DNA from: Candidatus Obscuribacterales bacterium
GTDB taxonomy: Bacteria > Cyanobacteriota > Vampirovibrionia > Obscuribacterales > Obscuribacteraceae
Assembly (NCBI GenBank): GCA_020050685.1
Contig: JAGVKG010000060.1
Span: forward strand, 62,001 to 126,000
Length of the DNA stretch: 64,000 nucleotides
Direction: 5' to 3'
Part shown: positions 22,001 through 31,330 of the stretch, in pieces
How the letters are laid out: each line of letters opens with the position of its first letter
Position numbering within the stretch: position 1 is the first letter of the stretch
Notes under the pieces: model-generated
What the model saw: only the letters and a program-made list of their open reading frames with translations
Told to the model about the DNA's origin: nothing
Database searches by the model: none
Made by a program: the position numbers and the translations under genes

Positions 22001-23809
22001 AGTGGATATTCCATCACGAATGTTTATCTCCAAGTCGGCAGAAACATTTACTTCACCACCGTTAAACCGGCCGGCATAAGTAGTGATCCCGCCACCAAGC
22101 ATGACTTGCGAACCATTCACTCCTGGCGCAGGGATACCCGATCCGACAAACTCACCGGCACCACCTTTGGTACCATTCAAAAACGTAATCGGTCCACCGG
22201 TAATCATCGGTTCCTCACCTAGGACATCCACATCACCGCCAGTTAAACCTGTGGTATTAATTCCTTGAGCCAAGCAGACGCAATCTTGCCCGATTAAGCG
22301 AACAGTGCCACCAGTCCCGGATTTTGCGGAAGCATCAACAGAATGCACGCTAACCAGTCCCGAATTTGTATCGCCTCTATGAGCAACAACGGTAACGTCA
22401 CCAGCATCATTTTTTGCCCCGCTTGTCTTAAGAGAAAAGTTTGGCAAATTTACGCTGCCACCACCTGTGGATGGACCATCGAGAGTGTAAGTAGTGGTTG
22501 TGTTAGTCACTTGTCCGGCTGTTGCCGGAGTGAAATCATAACCAGCAACAATCCAAATATTTCCAGAGTTCGTGCAATCCTTGCAGGTACTGATTGTCAC
22601 AAGCAATCCGGAAGTCAAAGTCCGCACGTTGCCGGAAGAAAGAATTGCCAAATCCTCTCCTTTAAAGGAAAGGCTACCGAGAAGCACAACGTCACCACCG
22701 GAATTGGCAATGGTCGGATCGCCGGTAACAGTCCAATCACCAGTTACCAAAGTACCGCCATTGGAATTTATTGACGCCATGCCGGCATGCAAGTTGACGA
22801 CACCATCAATTTGATCGGCTAATACTTTTACCAAACCTTCACCGCCATAAAAATTGATAGTGCTTGCCGAGAGTCTGCCGCCATCGACACCTGTAAACTG
22901 CTTGAGCGCATAAGATGCGTCACGCAGTGACAACGCCCCCTGCAAGGCGGAAACTTGTCCACCAATGTTGTTAATCACCAAATCAACATTTGGTGCTGCG
23001 CTTATGTTGACGTTTCCAGTTTGCGAATCAATCAAACCAGCATTTGTCACTTGACCCGAGCCAACATATAAATTAGTACCCAAGGCTCCCGACATTATCG
23101 GGGCCGCACCAGATACTCCCTGAGGTAAAGCATTAACGATTGATCCTGCAGCACTTAAGTTGAGAGTGCCGGAGGCAGTAATCGAACCAGCGTTAACAAT
23201 GTTTGATAGGGAATAGATATTCAGATCAATTGGGCGCGTCGTAACAGTAGAAATGCTTCCGCCTATTCCAACATCGACTGAACCAGCACGTAAAGTAAGC
23301 GACCGATTTACGTCGCCCAAGATTTGACCGCGAGCCGAAAGCGCACCGGCGACGTTCATGTTATTGTACAGTCCCTGACTAACGGCAACCACGCCCTCTG
23401 GCACAACAAGCGAAGCCAAATGCCGGGAGCCAATAGTATTAAGCGCAAAGGTTCCACCATTTGCCGCCCCTTGAGCATCCAAAAGCAAACTCTGCGTTCC
23501 CTGACTCAGCACCTGCCTCAAGGCAACAAATTCTGCCGCCGTTAGCATGTCACCCGGCTGAACCGTACGCACCTGCCCCCCTACATTTATATTGGCTGCC
23601 GAAGCGGAAGCAAACATTTCATGACCGGCAGTCAAAGATGCTGTCTGAGATGCCAGGTCAAATTCTTGGCCCGCGGCCCCAGTATTGACTTGCTCGTGCC
23701 TTTCACTGCCTCGCCAAGCCATTGCTGGCGTAATCTGATTAAGCAGGACAAGACAAGCGACCAACAGAAAAGCGCCTGCCCGACTGGTTCTATTCAAGTT
23801 CATACTCAT
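19079..23809 (-). CDS. Exported beta-helix repeat protein, short paralogue of the giant gene
   Basis: The protein is about 1,576 residues. I chose the ATG at 23807-23809 because GGAG lies 8 nt upstream and it places the signal peptide (MSMNLNRTSRAGAFLLV..., ending near PAMA) at the N-terminus. An in-frame ATG at 23908 would add 33 basic residues. Residues up to ~300 align with the giant neighbour: (I/V)NALPQGVSG near 224 and LRDASY near 295, plus MLTAAEF near residue 95. Repeats of GGDV-, GSGSIN- and FTAGRDL-type follow, consistent with a right-handed beta-helix. CxxC and CxC pairs occur near residues 407 and 513. The C-terminus (…DNSDSPIANAGL) carries no LPXTG, PEP-CTERM or beta-barrel signature that I can see. 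It is probably secreted and surface-associated; export route unknown. Tandem orientation with the giant gene suggests duplication. Confidence 0.85.
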   Translation of the reverse strand: MSMNLNRTSRAGAFLLVACLVLLNQITPAMAWRGSERHEQVNTGAAGQEFDLASQTASLTAGHEMFASASAANINVGGQVRTVQPGDMLTAAEFVALRQVLSQGTQSLLLDAQGAANGGTFALNTIGSRHLASLVVPEGVVAVSQGLYNNMNVAGALSARGQILGDVNRSLTLRAGSVDVGIGGSISTVTTRPIDLNIYSLSNIVNAGSITASGTLNLSAAGSIVNALPQGVSGAAPIMSGALGTNLYVGSGQVTNAGLIDSQTGNVNISAAPNVDLVINNIGGQVSALQGALSLRDASYALKQFTGVDGGRLSASTINFYGGEGLVKVLADQIDGVVNLHAGMASINSNGGTLVTGDWTVTGDPTIANSGGDVVLLGSLSFKGEDLAILSSGNVRTLTSGLLVTISTCKDCTNSGNIWIVAGYDFTPATAGQVTNTTTTYTLDGPSTGGGSVNLPNFSLKTSGAKNDAGDVTVVAHRGDTNSGLVSVHSVDASAKSGTGGTVRLIGQDCVCLAQGINTTGLTGGDVDVLGEEPMITGGPITFLNGTKGGAGEFVGSGIPAPGVNGSQVMLGGGITTYAGRFNGGEVNVSADLEINIRDGISTFGGTSVTGNGGAVILSSFQSSVTVNGPIRSRGGDTVTSGVAPFGGLVSIFGASNILVNSSIITRGGSNLGTGEGGDGGGIILSTKENGQGTTPRPVFTGSIVVRGALDSRGGNTSGSIGGDGGDITTSSGTLQVFGTSAGGGASINASAGTGNGGSGTDGGIDVSTFGTQFVPTDFNLISMSETQLAIPGGLFNVGNPNVNGTKGTIVSGADIASSANAANVLDPGFETGDVDINVTNSSFTIVEGGAPVLISVLLAPGVRRMVTPGEALALFQVSRDSSATAQQIGLNADGQVTDIAPEAPFEGSNITIPSYEIFSPFMSFNISTVGVNDVTVNIEGPATALTLPSNTPTFINGILSFTTSESTNSINFGKSPMFVGETGSILATSDSSLTLFGEGGTAAWANNGVLEAGELFINTRKALTFEMLPTGSIGSSTAGGVTIFNVGGNLLVFGGAYTNTTIGASVPNTSTITLTTSALSDGQLGDFTAGKAISLSIGGDAIFVNGAAVFGRTIDVISTGDMQFGTAVGAGLSFTTSNGDLTLTSEGMLTELAAGSTFTVNGPNSSILISAEDTITFGETTSFFAPGTKGNIGIDALGGDLNLGGGNVLSAGQDIFVVAEGVDGAFTLGSVAGTSNDFTAGRDLIMGAFDDAVVNGGGLSLGLFTAVKGSMEIVGFASLAVGDNTTLSANTDLGVGSFEGDVILGMANNYSAPGGELFVISGGALSIGEGSSFVAGSLKPTAPTTGVLKQSDIRTAGFVLVSSLGAMTIDSSALAPTTFVANGGDVAVDFADGDLTVGDNAAFTANGGNVILFTSDEASITGGMANSFLARAVGTKNRFTGGGIELGVGIVEPTIEFELANRPPVFTVTPAGLPDGATIFPGASRGLVKTTLTGGGSVTLNFLGTDSQIDVFGGVTLFEAEGATSEINIDSSTFRVDAPVSYQASDVQQNLELVVDTGDVDVADNSDSPIANAGL

Positions 23810-24015
23810 TACTTTTACTCCAGAGCTCGCCAAAATAATTCTCCAAAAATTCGCCTGAGATCTCATGCGAGATCCCGATTTCGATTTAGACCTGACCCCA
23901 ATTGCCAATGCCCCTCGTCCGCCGGAAGAACAATATTTTGCGCACCCTACTTATTATTATTACTGTATGGCCTTTGTTCTGACACATAATGTAAAAATTA
24001 AACGGTCATTTTCGA

Positions 24016-26595
24016 CTAGCTAATGGCCGAGGCTATGTTGCTTGCTTCGCGTTGTTTGAACAAAACCGCAACGTGCAGCTTTTCCAAATGCTGATCGATG
24101 GTCTTGCCACCTTGCTTCACCTTGTGGTTTTTGAAAAACTCAATTACTTGTTTTTCGATGACCGGATCAACCAAATAGGTAACACCTTCGCTCATGCGCG
24201 GAATCGTATTTTGCGGATACTGCTCAATGAACTTATCCCAGTTCTTTTGGAAGAACTCCCAAGCTTCTTGGCGGGCAACTACATTGCCCAAAATGCGCTG
24301 CATCAAGTAAGGTGCATTTTGGGTGCGCACTTCGCCATTCACAGTCATTTCCATTGTTTCCTTAGCCAAGTCAGGATTCTGGAAATCAGCCAAGGCAAAT
24401 AGGAAACGCACTTCGTCTTGCGGCGTGGCAGCTTTCTTAAACTCTTCAGTAAATTGATCGTAGCGCTTTTGATCGCCTGCGTAAGCAAGAACATAGACAA
24501 CGGCTTGCGCTACGTTTGCATCTACGGAAGTACGATCCTTGATGTACTTGTCATAGACTTTGGCTGCTTCTGCTTGAATTTCCTTGTCATTGCCGACCGT
24601 ACCCAAAGCATTAATCACCATGCCACGCAATTGACCAGAAAGCTCATTATCAGTTGGTTTTGCAGACCAGCCAAGCTTATTCATAATTGCAGTCAATTGT
24701 TTCACGACAAAGGCTTGCAACTTTGGTCGCTCAGATGCATCAATCACACGAGCCATGTGGCTAAGCGAAGCAATAATAATTGCCCAGACATTTTTGTCTT
24801 CCTCTTCAACAAATAGCTTGATCATCTTGAGATAATCAGCCGCTTTAGTGTGACCAGCCAAAACTGATGCCCAGGTGTCGTTAACCAAATTGAACCGCTC
24901 AATTGCACTGAGCTCCTTGAGGTTTTCGGTCAGTTTGACCAAAAGCTCAGGCGCATAAGCAACGCGATAGAAGCCATGACCGCCTTCATTCACGACCACC
25001 CATTCAACTTTGCCTGGCAATTCGATGGACATCTTGTCCTTGTCCATAATGAACTTCTTGGTGATGGTGCCCTTGTCCGTTTTAGCCTTGTACATAATTG
25101 GCACGTGGAACAATTGCTTGGTGTCAGCACCTTCAGCTAAATAGAAGAAACGCTGTTGGGTGAGAGTGATACCATTGCCAGACGGCGTAACAGAAATCAA
25201 AGGATATCCAGGATTGAATATCCAGGTGTCCATCATTTGACGCACTGGTTCTTTCGAGGCTTCTTCAATGCCATCCCAAAGATCGGTTGTTTCCGCATTG
25301 GCATATTCATGCTTTTTCAAATAAAGACTCACACCTTTGCGAAATACATCAGCACCTAAATATTGCTCGAGCATACGCAAAACAGATGCGCCCTTTTCAT
25401 AAGTCAAAACATCAAACATGGCACCAGCATCATCCGGACTGATAACCGGAAACTCAATTGGTCTTGTGCTCTTCAAACCATCAACCGTGGATGCGGTTGC
25501 ACGCGAAACACCAAAAGAATCCCAACGCTTCCAATTTGGTTTCCACTTATCGACAGCCAACATTTCGGCAAATGTAGCAAAGGCTTCGTTCAACCAAAGT
25601 CCGTTCCACCACTTCATCGTCACCAAATCGCCAAACCACATGTGGGCAATTTCATGTGCCACCACATCGGCAATCCGCTCAAGTTCCGCATGCGAGGCTG
25701 TCTTTTCTTCGACAAGCAATGCGGTCTCGCGGAAAGTAATTGCGCCCAAATTCTCCATAGCACCGGAGGCAAAATCGGGAATAGCAATCAAATCCATTTT
25801 GTCGCCCGGATAAGCAATGCCATAATAATCAGCAAAGAAATTGGTGGAGAAGACAGCAATGTCTTGAGCAAATTTTGTCAAACGCTCTTTGCCTGGCACT
25901 GCCCAAATGCGAATTGGCGTCGAACCTGCAAACACAGGCTCCGTGCCAACAAATTCACCAACAATAAATGCCACAAGATATGTCGACATTTTTATTGAGT
26001 CAGCGAATACCACTTCCTTCTTACCTGAAATTTTAGATGGCTTTTCCGAGACAACCGCAGCATTGGAAATGGCAGTCAACTTTTCGTCAACAATTAACGT
26101 CACGCCAAAAACCGCTTTGTGCTCCGGTTCATCCCAGCAAGGAAATGCCCGACGCGCATCTGTCGATTCAAATTGAGTGGTCGCCAAAGTCTTTTCTTCG
26201 CCCGCATCATTTTTATAAGTCGAGCGATAAAAGCCATGCAACTTGTCATTAAGAATGCCGCTAAACTTTACCGCGAGCTTACCCTTGCCCGCCGGTATCT
26301 GCTTGGCAAATTTAAAAATTGCCCGCTCGGCAGTTTCGTCATACGAGATTTTGGCTTCGTGCGCCGCACCATCGGCACCCTCAAAAACCACCTTGTCGAT
26401 CTTCAATTCCGCGGCATTTAGCTGAATTTCATCGGTCGGCTTTTCCACCACAACATGCACTGTCTCATTGCCATCAAAAGTGAAATTTTTCAGATCAGGC
26501 GTCAAACAAATTTCGTACTTCTCTGGCCAAACTGTGCGCGGCAGTCTGTAGGTTTGTGACTCAGCCTCCATGACAGCGGTAGTGTGATTTGACAT
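24016..26595 (-). CDS. M1 family zinc aminopeptidase, cytosolic type
   Basis: Removes N-terminal amino acids from peptides (aminopeptidase N/ERAP-like family). Counted from the chosen start the protein is 859 residues. The exopeptidase motif GAMEN is at 278-282. The zinc site is HEIAH at 314-318 with the third ligand in NEAFA (E337), and a YEKG motif with the expected catalytic Tyr follows. The C-terminal half looks like an ERAP1-C helical domain. The start MSNHTTAV (ATG 26593-26595) has GAGGG upstream; an ATG 30 nt earlier lacks a ribosome site. There is no signal peptide, so it is probably intracellular, unlike the exported paralogue at 42555-45563. It is divergent from transketolase. Confidence 0.93.
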   Translation of the reverse strand: MSNHTTAVMEAESQTYRLPRTVWPEKYEICLTPDLKNFTFDGNETVHVVVEKPTDEIQLNAAELKIDKVVFEGADGAAHEAKISYDETAERAIFKFAKQIPAGKGKLAVKFSGILNDKLHGFYRSTYKNDAGEEKTLATTQFESTDARRAFPCWDEPEHKAVFGVTLIVDEKLTAISNAAVVSEKPSKISGKKEVVFADSIKMSTYLVAFIVGEFVGTEPVFAGSTPIRIWAVPGKERLTKFAQDIAVFSTNFFADYYGIAYPGDKMDLIAIPDFASGAMENLGAITFRETALLVEEKTASHAELERIADVVAHEIAHMWFGDLVTMKWWNGLWLNEAFATFAEMLAVDKWKPNWKRWDSFGVSRATASTVDGLKSTRPIEFPVISPDDAGAMFDVLTYEKGASVLRMLEQYLGADVFRKGVSLYLKKHEYANAETTDLWDGIEEASKEPVRQMMDTWIFNPGYPLISVTPSGNGITLTQQRFFYLAEGADTKQLFHVPIMYKAKTDKGTITKKFIMDKDKMSIELPGKVEWVVVNEGGHGFYRVAYAPELLVKLTENLKELSAIERFNLVNDTWASVLAGHTKAADYLKMIKLFVEEEDKNVWAIIIASLSHMARVIDASERPKLQAFVVKQLTAIMNKLGWSAKPTDNELSGQLRGMVINALGTVGNDKEIQAEAAKVYDKYIKDRTSVDANVAQAVVYVLAYAGDQKRYDQFTEEFKKAATPQDEVRFLFALADFQNPDLAKETMEMTVNGEVRTQNAPYLMQRILGNVVARQEAWEFFQKNWDKFIEQYPQNTIPRMSEGVTYLVDPVIEKQVIEFFKNHKVKQGGKTIDQHLEKLHVAVLFKQREASNIASAIS

Positions 26596-26740
26596 CGTGG
26601 CTAAACCCTCATAAATACATAACATTCAACTAGAAATGACAGAGTATCATATTAGGATGATTTATCTTGCCTAATGCCTCTTGCCCGGAGGCATTTGACG
26701 CAAACATTCACAAGCCCACATACTAAAAGGAAGGACTTCT
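26596..26740. promoter_or_regulatory. Divergent promoter region between the aminopeptidase and transketolase
   Basis: This short AT-rich gap must serve both directions. AATGCCTC (26673-26680) and GAGGCATT (26688-26695) form a perfect 8-bp inverted repeat around a 7-nt loop in its centre, a candidate regulator site. A TATGAT-like box near 26645 could be the -10 for the minus-strand gene. TTGACG (26695) with CATACT 18 bp on would start transcription too close to the tkt start, so the tkt promoter is not settled. Confidence 0.35.
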
Positions 26741-28606
26741 ATGCAGGAATCTGCGACCGTGGAAAGAGACAATCTCAAAGTTCAGACTTGGAAACAACTG
26801 GCTCAGCAATTGCGCGTTGATAGCATCCGCTCGACTACCGAGGCTGGTTCCGGACATCCTACGTCTTCCATGTCAGCAGCCGATTTAATGGCTGTTTTGC
26901 AAGCCAAGTACCTGCATTACGATTTCGAGAATCCGAAAAACGCCAACAACGACCGCTTGGTATTTTCCAAGGGTCACGCTTCGCCCTTGCTCTATTCCAT
27001 GTATAAGGCAGCCGGAGCTATTGACGACAAGGAATTGATGAGCCTGCGCAAAAATGGCAGCCGCTTGGAAGGTCATCCGGTGCCGCAAATTTGTCCTTGG
27101 GTAGATGTGGCGACAGGATCGCTTGGTCAAGGTTTGCCAATTGCGATTGGTATGGCATTGAATGGAAAGTATTTGGACAAGCTGCCATATCGCGTTTGGG
27201 TACTGCTTGGCGACAGCGAAATGGCTGAAGGTTCTCAATGGGAAGCTTTTGAACATGCTTCTTATTTCTCCTTGAGCAATATCACCGCAATTCTTGACAT
27301 GAATCGTCTGGGACAGCGCGGTCCAACCATGCTTGAGTGGAATGCAGAAATTTATGCTGAGCGCGCACGTGCCTTTGGTTGGAATGTGATTTCCATCAAT
27401 GGTCACGACTACGATCAAATCGACAAGGCATATACCGATGCAATTGCCGAGACCATGCAACCAACATTGATTATTGCCAAAACCGAAAAAGGTCATGGCG
27501 TATCTTTGACGGCAAATAAAGAAGGTTGGCACGGTAAGGCATTGAGTGCTGATCAAGCCAAGGAAGCAATTGCTGAGCTTGGTGGCGAGACATCAATAAT
27601 CGTCAAACCAGCCAAACCAGAAAATCTCAAAGCAACGGTTGCTGCAGGCTCGGGCAAATTTGCACCATGCAATTATTCAGCACCAGTTGCGACACGCGAA
27701 ACCTATGGCGATGCACTCAAAGCACTTGGGGCTGCCTATGGTGATGTAGTGGTTTTGGATGCGGAAGTTGGCAATTCAACTTTTGCAGACAAGTTTGCTG
27801 CAGCCTATCCTGAGCGTTTCTTTGAAATGTACATTGCTGAGCAACAAATGATAGCAACGGCAGTCGGTATGGCGGCTCGCGAAAAGAAAGCCTTTGCTTC
27901 GACATTTGCTGCATTCCTGACTCGTGCTTATGACTTCATTCGCATGGCTGCAATTTCCCGCGTGAAGATTCACCTTTGTGGATCGCACGCCGGTTGCTCC
28001 ATTGGTGAAGATGGTCCATCACAAATGGCCATGGAAGATTTAGCCATGATGCGCGCCATCGACGGCTCGACAGTAATTTATCCATCCGACGGTGTGTCTG
28101 CCTATCACCTGACACGCGCTATGTACGATCTGCCAGGCATTTCTTACATGCGTTCAACTCGCGAAAAGACACCAATCATTTACAAAAATGACGAGTCGTT
28201 CCCAATTGGTGGCAGCAAAGTTGTGCGCAAGTCAGACAAGGACAAAGCCACCATCGTTGCCGCTGGTATCACTTTGCACGAAGCTCTTAAGGCTTATGAT
28301 GAACTGGCAAAAGCCGGCATCAACGTGCGCGTGATTGACGCATATTCCGTCAAGCCGATTGATAAGAAGACACTGGCTGAAGCTGCTAAGGAAACTGGCA
28401 CATTGATAGTCGTGGAAGACCACTGGCCGGAAGGTGGGCTTGGCGATGCAGTCTTAGAAGCGTTCGCCAATCAAGATGCAGTTTTGCCACGCGTGATCAA
28501 ACTAGGCATTCGTCAAATGCCAGGATCCGCAAAGCCTGCTGAATTGATGAACGAAGCTGGAATCAGTTGGAATCACATAGTAGATGCCGTCAAGAAATTG
28601 AAGTAA
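26741..28606 (+). CDS. tkt: Transketolase
   Basis: Thiamine-diphosphate enzyme moving two-carbon ketol units between sugar phosphates in the pentose phosphate or Calvin-type pathway; cytosolic. The protein is 621 residues, the compact transketolase form with all three domains in one chain. Landmarks are GSGHPTSSMS (36-45), SKGHAS (76-81), the TPP motif starting GDSE (157-160), and the Glu of YIAEQQM (E367) that activates the cofactor. A strong AAAGGAAGG site precedes the ATG. The stop overlaps the next start (TAATG), so tkt heads a four-gene operon to 31178. The first motif is GDSE rather than the common GDGE, a tolerated variant. Confidence 0.95.
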   Translation: MQESATVERDNLKVQTWKQLAQQLRVDSIRSTTEAGSGHPTSSMSAADLMAVLQAKYLHYDFENPKNANNDRLVFSKGHASPLLYSMYKAAGAIDDKELMSLRKNGSRLEGHPVPQICPWVDVATGSLGQGLPIAIGMALNGKYLDKLPYRVWVLLGDSEMAEGSQWEAFEHASYFSLSNITAILDMNRLGQRGPTMLEWNAEIYAERARAFGWNVISINGHDYDQIDKAYTDAIAETMQPTLIIAKTEKGHGVSLTANKEGWHGKALSADQAKEAIAELGGETSIIVKPAKPENLKATVAAGSGKFAPCNYSAPVATRETYGDALKALGAAYGDVVVLDAEVGNSTFADKFAAAYPERFFEMYIAEQQMIATAVGMAAREKKAFASTFAAFLTRAYDFIRMAAISRVKIHLCGSHAGCSIGEDGPSQMAMEDLAMMRAIDGSTVIYPSDGVSAYHLTRAMYDLPGISYMRSTREKTPIIYKNDESFPIGGSKVVRKSDKDKATIVAAGITLHEALKAYDELAKAGINVRVIDAYSVKPIDKKTLAEAAKETGTLIVVEDHWPEGGLGDAVLEAFANQDAVLPRVIKLGIRQMPGSAKPAELMNEAGISWNHIVDAVKKLK

Positions 28607-29895
28607 TGAAATCGGTTCATCCGATCACAATCTCATTAGTTCTAATTGCCGCGTTTAGTGCGGGCACAGTTACATGTGCCCGCACTATTTCTTCTGCCAC
28701 CACAGATACACCACTGCTTTCACCTACGCAAGAAAAGCAATTGATCCGCAGACATAAGTCCGGCTTTGATACTAAAGTTGGCGGCTGGGGAGCCTTTCAA
28801 AAATTCCTTGACGCTGATTCTGTTGAATATAGTTTGAGACTCGCATCACGCGGTGATAAAGATGCAGAACAGCGAGCGCATCAGACATTGGCTCGCGAAC
28901 TTGCCTTAGTAGATCCTGAAAAAATCATGCTCAGGCAAGCGGACAACATGCGCATTTATGCAGAAGCCTATAAGATTTGGCATGATAGCCAATATTTAAA
29001 GGCCGCCAAAAGTATTGCTGGTTATCTGACAAACTTTCTCACCAGTCCTGATGGTGCATTCTATGCCAGCGTACCAAAAATTGATAAGCACATTTACGCT
29101 CGAGAAAACGGCATGGCGATCAATGCCTTTGCTGCACTTTACCAAGCAACTGGCGATAAGCAATATTTGGATCAAGCAATTAAAGCCACCAACTGGGTAA
29201 TAGCAAATCGAGCAATTGCCGGCGGCGGTTTCCGCCACGACGAGCATGATGATGCTGGTCCCTATTTGGGCGACAACTTGCAAATGGGACGCGCCTTGCT
29301 TTCACTTTATCAAGCCACAGCAGAGAGACATTGGCTGATGCGCGCAGAAGAAACGGCAAATTTCATTGCCAGAAATTTTGTGTCCGATAGCAGGGTCGGC
29401 ATTGCCGAATCAAGTACAAATAATAAGACCAAGCTTCCACCAGCCATAGCAATCGACGACAATGTGCTGGTAGCGCGCTTTGCCAATTTGCTCTATCACT
29501 ACTCAGGCGATAAAGCATACAAAAACCTCGCCGAGGATGCCATGCGCTATCTTTCAAGCGAGCAAACACTTGCCATAAGAAAGTATCTTGTTGCAGGTAT
29601 CTTGCTTGCGAATATGGAATTAGCAAAGGACCCCGATCATATTGCCGTTGTCGGTCACAAAGATGATCCAAAAGCAAAGGCTCTATTTGAAGCTGCGCTT
29701 GCTTATCCCTCCACATATAAGCGCGTGGAATGGTACGACAGCAAAGAAGGACCATTGCCAAACATGGATGTTGACTATCCTGAATTGCCAAAAGCCGCCG
29801 CCTTTGGTTGCGCTAATCAAAGATGTTCAACGCCAGCCTATGAACCTGATGAAGTCAAACAAGTAGCAGACAGTTTCAACCACGATATCAAATGA
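28606..29895 (+). CDS. Exported YyaL/Spata20-type (alpha/alpha)6-barrel protein lacking the thioredoxin domain
   Basis: 429 residues from the ATG that overlaps the tkt stop by one base (TAATG); a start 39 nt upstream lies inside tkt and is rejected. A Sec-type N-terminus (MKSVHPITISLVLIAAFSAG) is followed by helical-barrel sequence with paired motifs such as NGMAINAFAALYQATGD and DDNVLVARFANLLYHYSGD. The tail has the characteristic C-x4-C element (CANQRC) near the end. Similar barrels form the C-terminal part of DUF255/YyaL proteins, where a thioredoxin domain comes first; here that domain is missing and an export signal stands in its place. Catalytic function is unknown; six-hairpin glycosidase or epimerase-like folding is family knowledge. 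It overlaps the next gene by 4 bp (ATGA). Confidence 0.75.
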   Translation: MKSVHPITISLVLIAAFSAGTVTCARTISSATTDTPLLSPTQEKQLIRRHKSGFDTKVGGWGAFQKFLDADSVEYSLRLASRGDKDAEQRAHQTLARELALVDPEKIMLRQADNMRIYAEAYKIWHDSQYLKAAKSIAGYLTNFLTSPDGAFYASVPKIDKHIYARENGMAINAFAALYQATGDKQYLDQAIKATNWVIANRAIAGGGFRHDEHDDAGPYLGDNLQMGRALLSLYQATAERHWLMRAEETANFIARNFVSDSRVGIAESSTNNKTKLPPAIAIDDNVLVARFANLLYHYSGDKAYKNLAEDAMRYLSSEQTLAIRKYLVAGILLANMELAKDPDHIAVVGHKDDPKAKALFEAALAYPSTYKRVEWYDSKEGPLPNMDVDYPELPKAAAFGCANQRCSTPAYEPDEVKQVADSFNHDIK

Positions 29896-30779
29896 CAAAA
29901 AACAAAATCACTATTGCATTATTCATCGCTGCATTTTGCAGTCTGCTGTCGCAGCTGAGTGTTTATGCATTCGATCATGAACATAAATTGTTTACCGCCG
30001 AATTGCACAAGTATGTTGATAAAGATCTTGTTCACTATAGCCGCTGGAAACATTACCAAGACGGCTTAAAGTTTTACATTGCCACTTTATCTGCTTTAAC
30101 CGGTGAAGAATACAAATCATTTAGCGAAAGCGAAAAGAAAGCGTTTTGGGTGAACGCCTACAATGCGCTAACCATCAAGCTTGTATTGGATAATTATCCA
30201 ATTAACGGAAAAACTTCCTGGTACCCCAAAGATAGCATCCGCCAAATCGATGGCTTCTGGGAAAAGAACCACTTTAAAATTGCCGAGCGTGATGTAACTC
30301 TGGAAACAATCATGCACAAGTTGATTCGCAGCCGTCATGGCGATCCGCGTATGCATTTTGTTGTCGTGCCAGCATCCAAGGGTTGCTTGCCCTTGCGCAA
30401 TGCTGCTTACACAGCCGATGCCATGGAAAGTGATCTAAAAATTGCGGCCGACAAATTCCTAAACGATCCCAAGCAAGTGCGATTTGATCCAAAAAACAAG
30501 CAAGTATTTCTTTCCCAAATATTTGAATGGTTCCCTCTGGATTTTGCCAAGGCTGCCGGCTTTATCAAAATGCCAATGCCACCACCATCAGATGAAGAAA
30601 TTGTCCTGACTTACATATTGGGCATAGCACCACCTGCGGTGCGCGAGCAGTTTTCTATAAAGGATACGAAAGTAAGTTTCATTGCCTACGATTGGTCGCT
30701 TAATGACGCAGACAAACCTGTATCAACTCAGCCCAATCGGTCGAAGAATAAGAATCAAAAATCGAAGAAAGGGAAATAA
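29892..30779 (+). CDS. Exported DUF547 domain protein
   Basis: 295 residues with a Sec signal peptide (hydrophobic ~7-22, ending near SVYA). The DUF547 signature is clear: KKAFWVNAYNALTIKLVLDN, then DPRMHFVVVPASKGCLPLR (normally hFA.v...sCPpL), then FLSQIFEWFPLDF. A Lys-rich tail (KNKNQKSKKGK) closes it. The family has an uncharacterised, possibly transglutaminase- or protease-related fold; the conserved Cys in KGCLPLR is kept. Start and upstream stop overlap as ATGA, so translation is likely coupled to the preceding barrel protein. Both are exported, which suggests a joint envelope task; that is inference. Confidence 0.85.
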   Translation: MTKNKITIALFIAAFCSLLSQLSVYAFDHEHKLFTAELHKYVDKDLVHYSRWKHYQDGLKFYIATLSALTGEEYKSFSESEKKAFWVNAYNALTIKLVLDNYPINGKTSWYPKDSIRQIDGFWEKNHFKIAERDVTLETIMHKLIRSRHGDPRMHFVVVPASKGCLPLRNAAYTADAMESDLKIAADKFLNDPKQVRFDPKNKQVFLSQIFEWFPLDFAKAAGFIKMPMPPPSDEEIVLTYILGIAPPAVREQFSIKDTKVSFIAYDWSLNDADKPVSTQPNRSKNKNQKSKKGK

Positions 30780-30782
30780 GAC

Positions 30783-31178
30783 ATGGCATACTGGCTCTTA
30801 AAGACAGAACCTAGCTGCTATAGCTATGAAGATTTAGAAAGAGACAAAAAGACAACTTGGGATGGCGTAGCCAATAATCTCGCTCTCAAATATTTGCGTC
30901 AAATCAAAAAAGGCGATCTAGCAATCATTTATCACACAGGTGACGAAAAGGCAGCCGTCGGCATTGCCGAAGTAGCATCAAATCCTTATGTCGATCCCAA
31001 AGAAAATGATCCCAAGCTGGCAGTCATCGATCTCAAAGCCAAAAAGAAATTAGCCAAAGAAGTTACACTAGCCGAAATCAAAGCCAACAAATCCATGCAA
31101 AATTTCCTCTTGGTAAAAATGGCAAGATTATCTGTCATGCCAGTCACCGACGAACAATGGAATCTAATTTGCGGATAG
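30783..31178 (+). CDS. EVE domain protein (Thy28 type)
   Basis: 131 residues, the usual length of a single-domain EVE protein. Recognisable pieces are MAYWLLKTEPSCYSYEDLE, the TTWDGVANNLALKYLR segment that builds the base-binding pocket, GDLAIIYHTGDEKAAVGIAEV, and LVKMARLSVMPV near the end. EVE domains belong to the PUA/YTH-like class and are thought to bind modified nucleic-acid bases. The ATG sits 3 bp after the DUF547 stop, so it is the last gene of the tkt operon. It is cytosolic. Confidence 0.92.
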   Translation: MAYWLLKTEPSCYSYEDLERDKKTTWDGVANNLALKYLRQIKKGDLAIIYHTGDEKAAVGIAEVASNPYVDPKENDPKLAVIDLKAKKKLAKEVTLAEIKANKSMQNFLLVKMARLSVMPVTDEQWNLICG

Positions 31179-31330
31179 AGGTAGACAAAAGAGTGTCATT
31201 CATTTGTATGTGTATGAAAATGCCAGATTTAATACAGGTCGAAAACTTAATTTACAAATGGGAAGATTTAACCCATCCGATTTGAATGCCATTTTGCGAA
31301 AACCATTACTCTATTAAATCGTTCAAAAAC

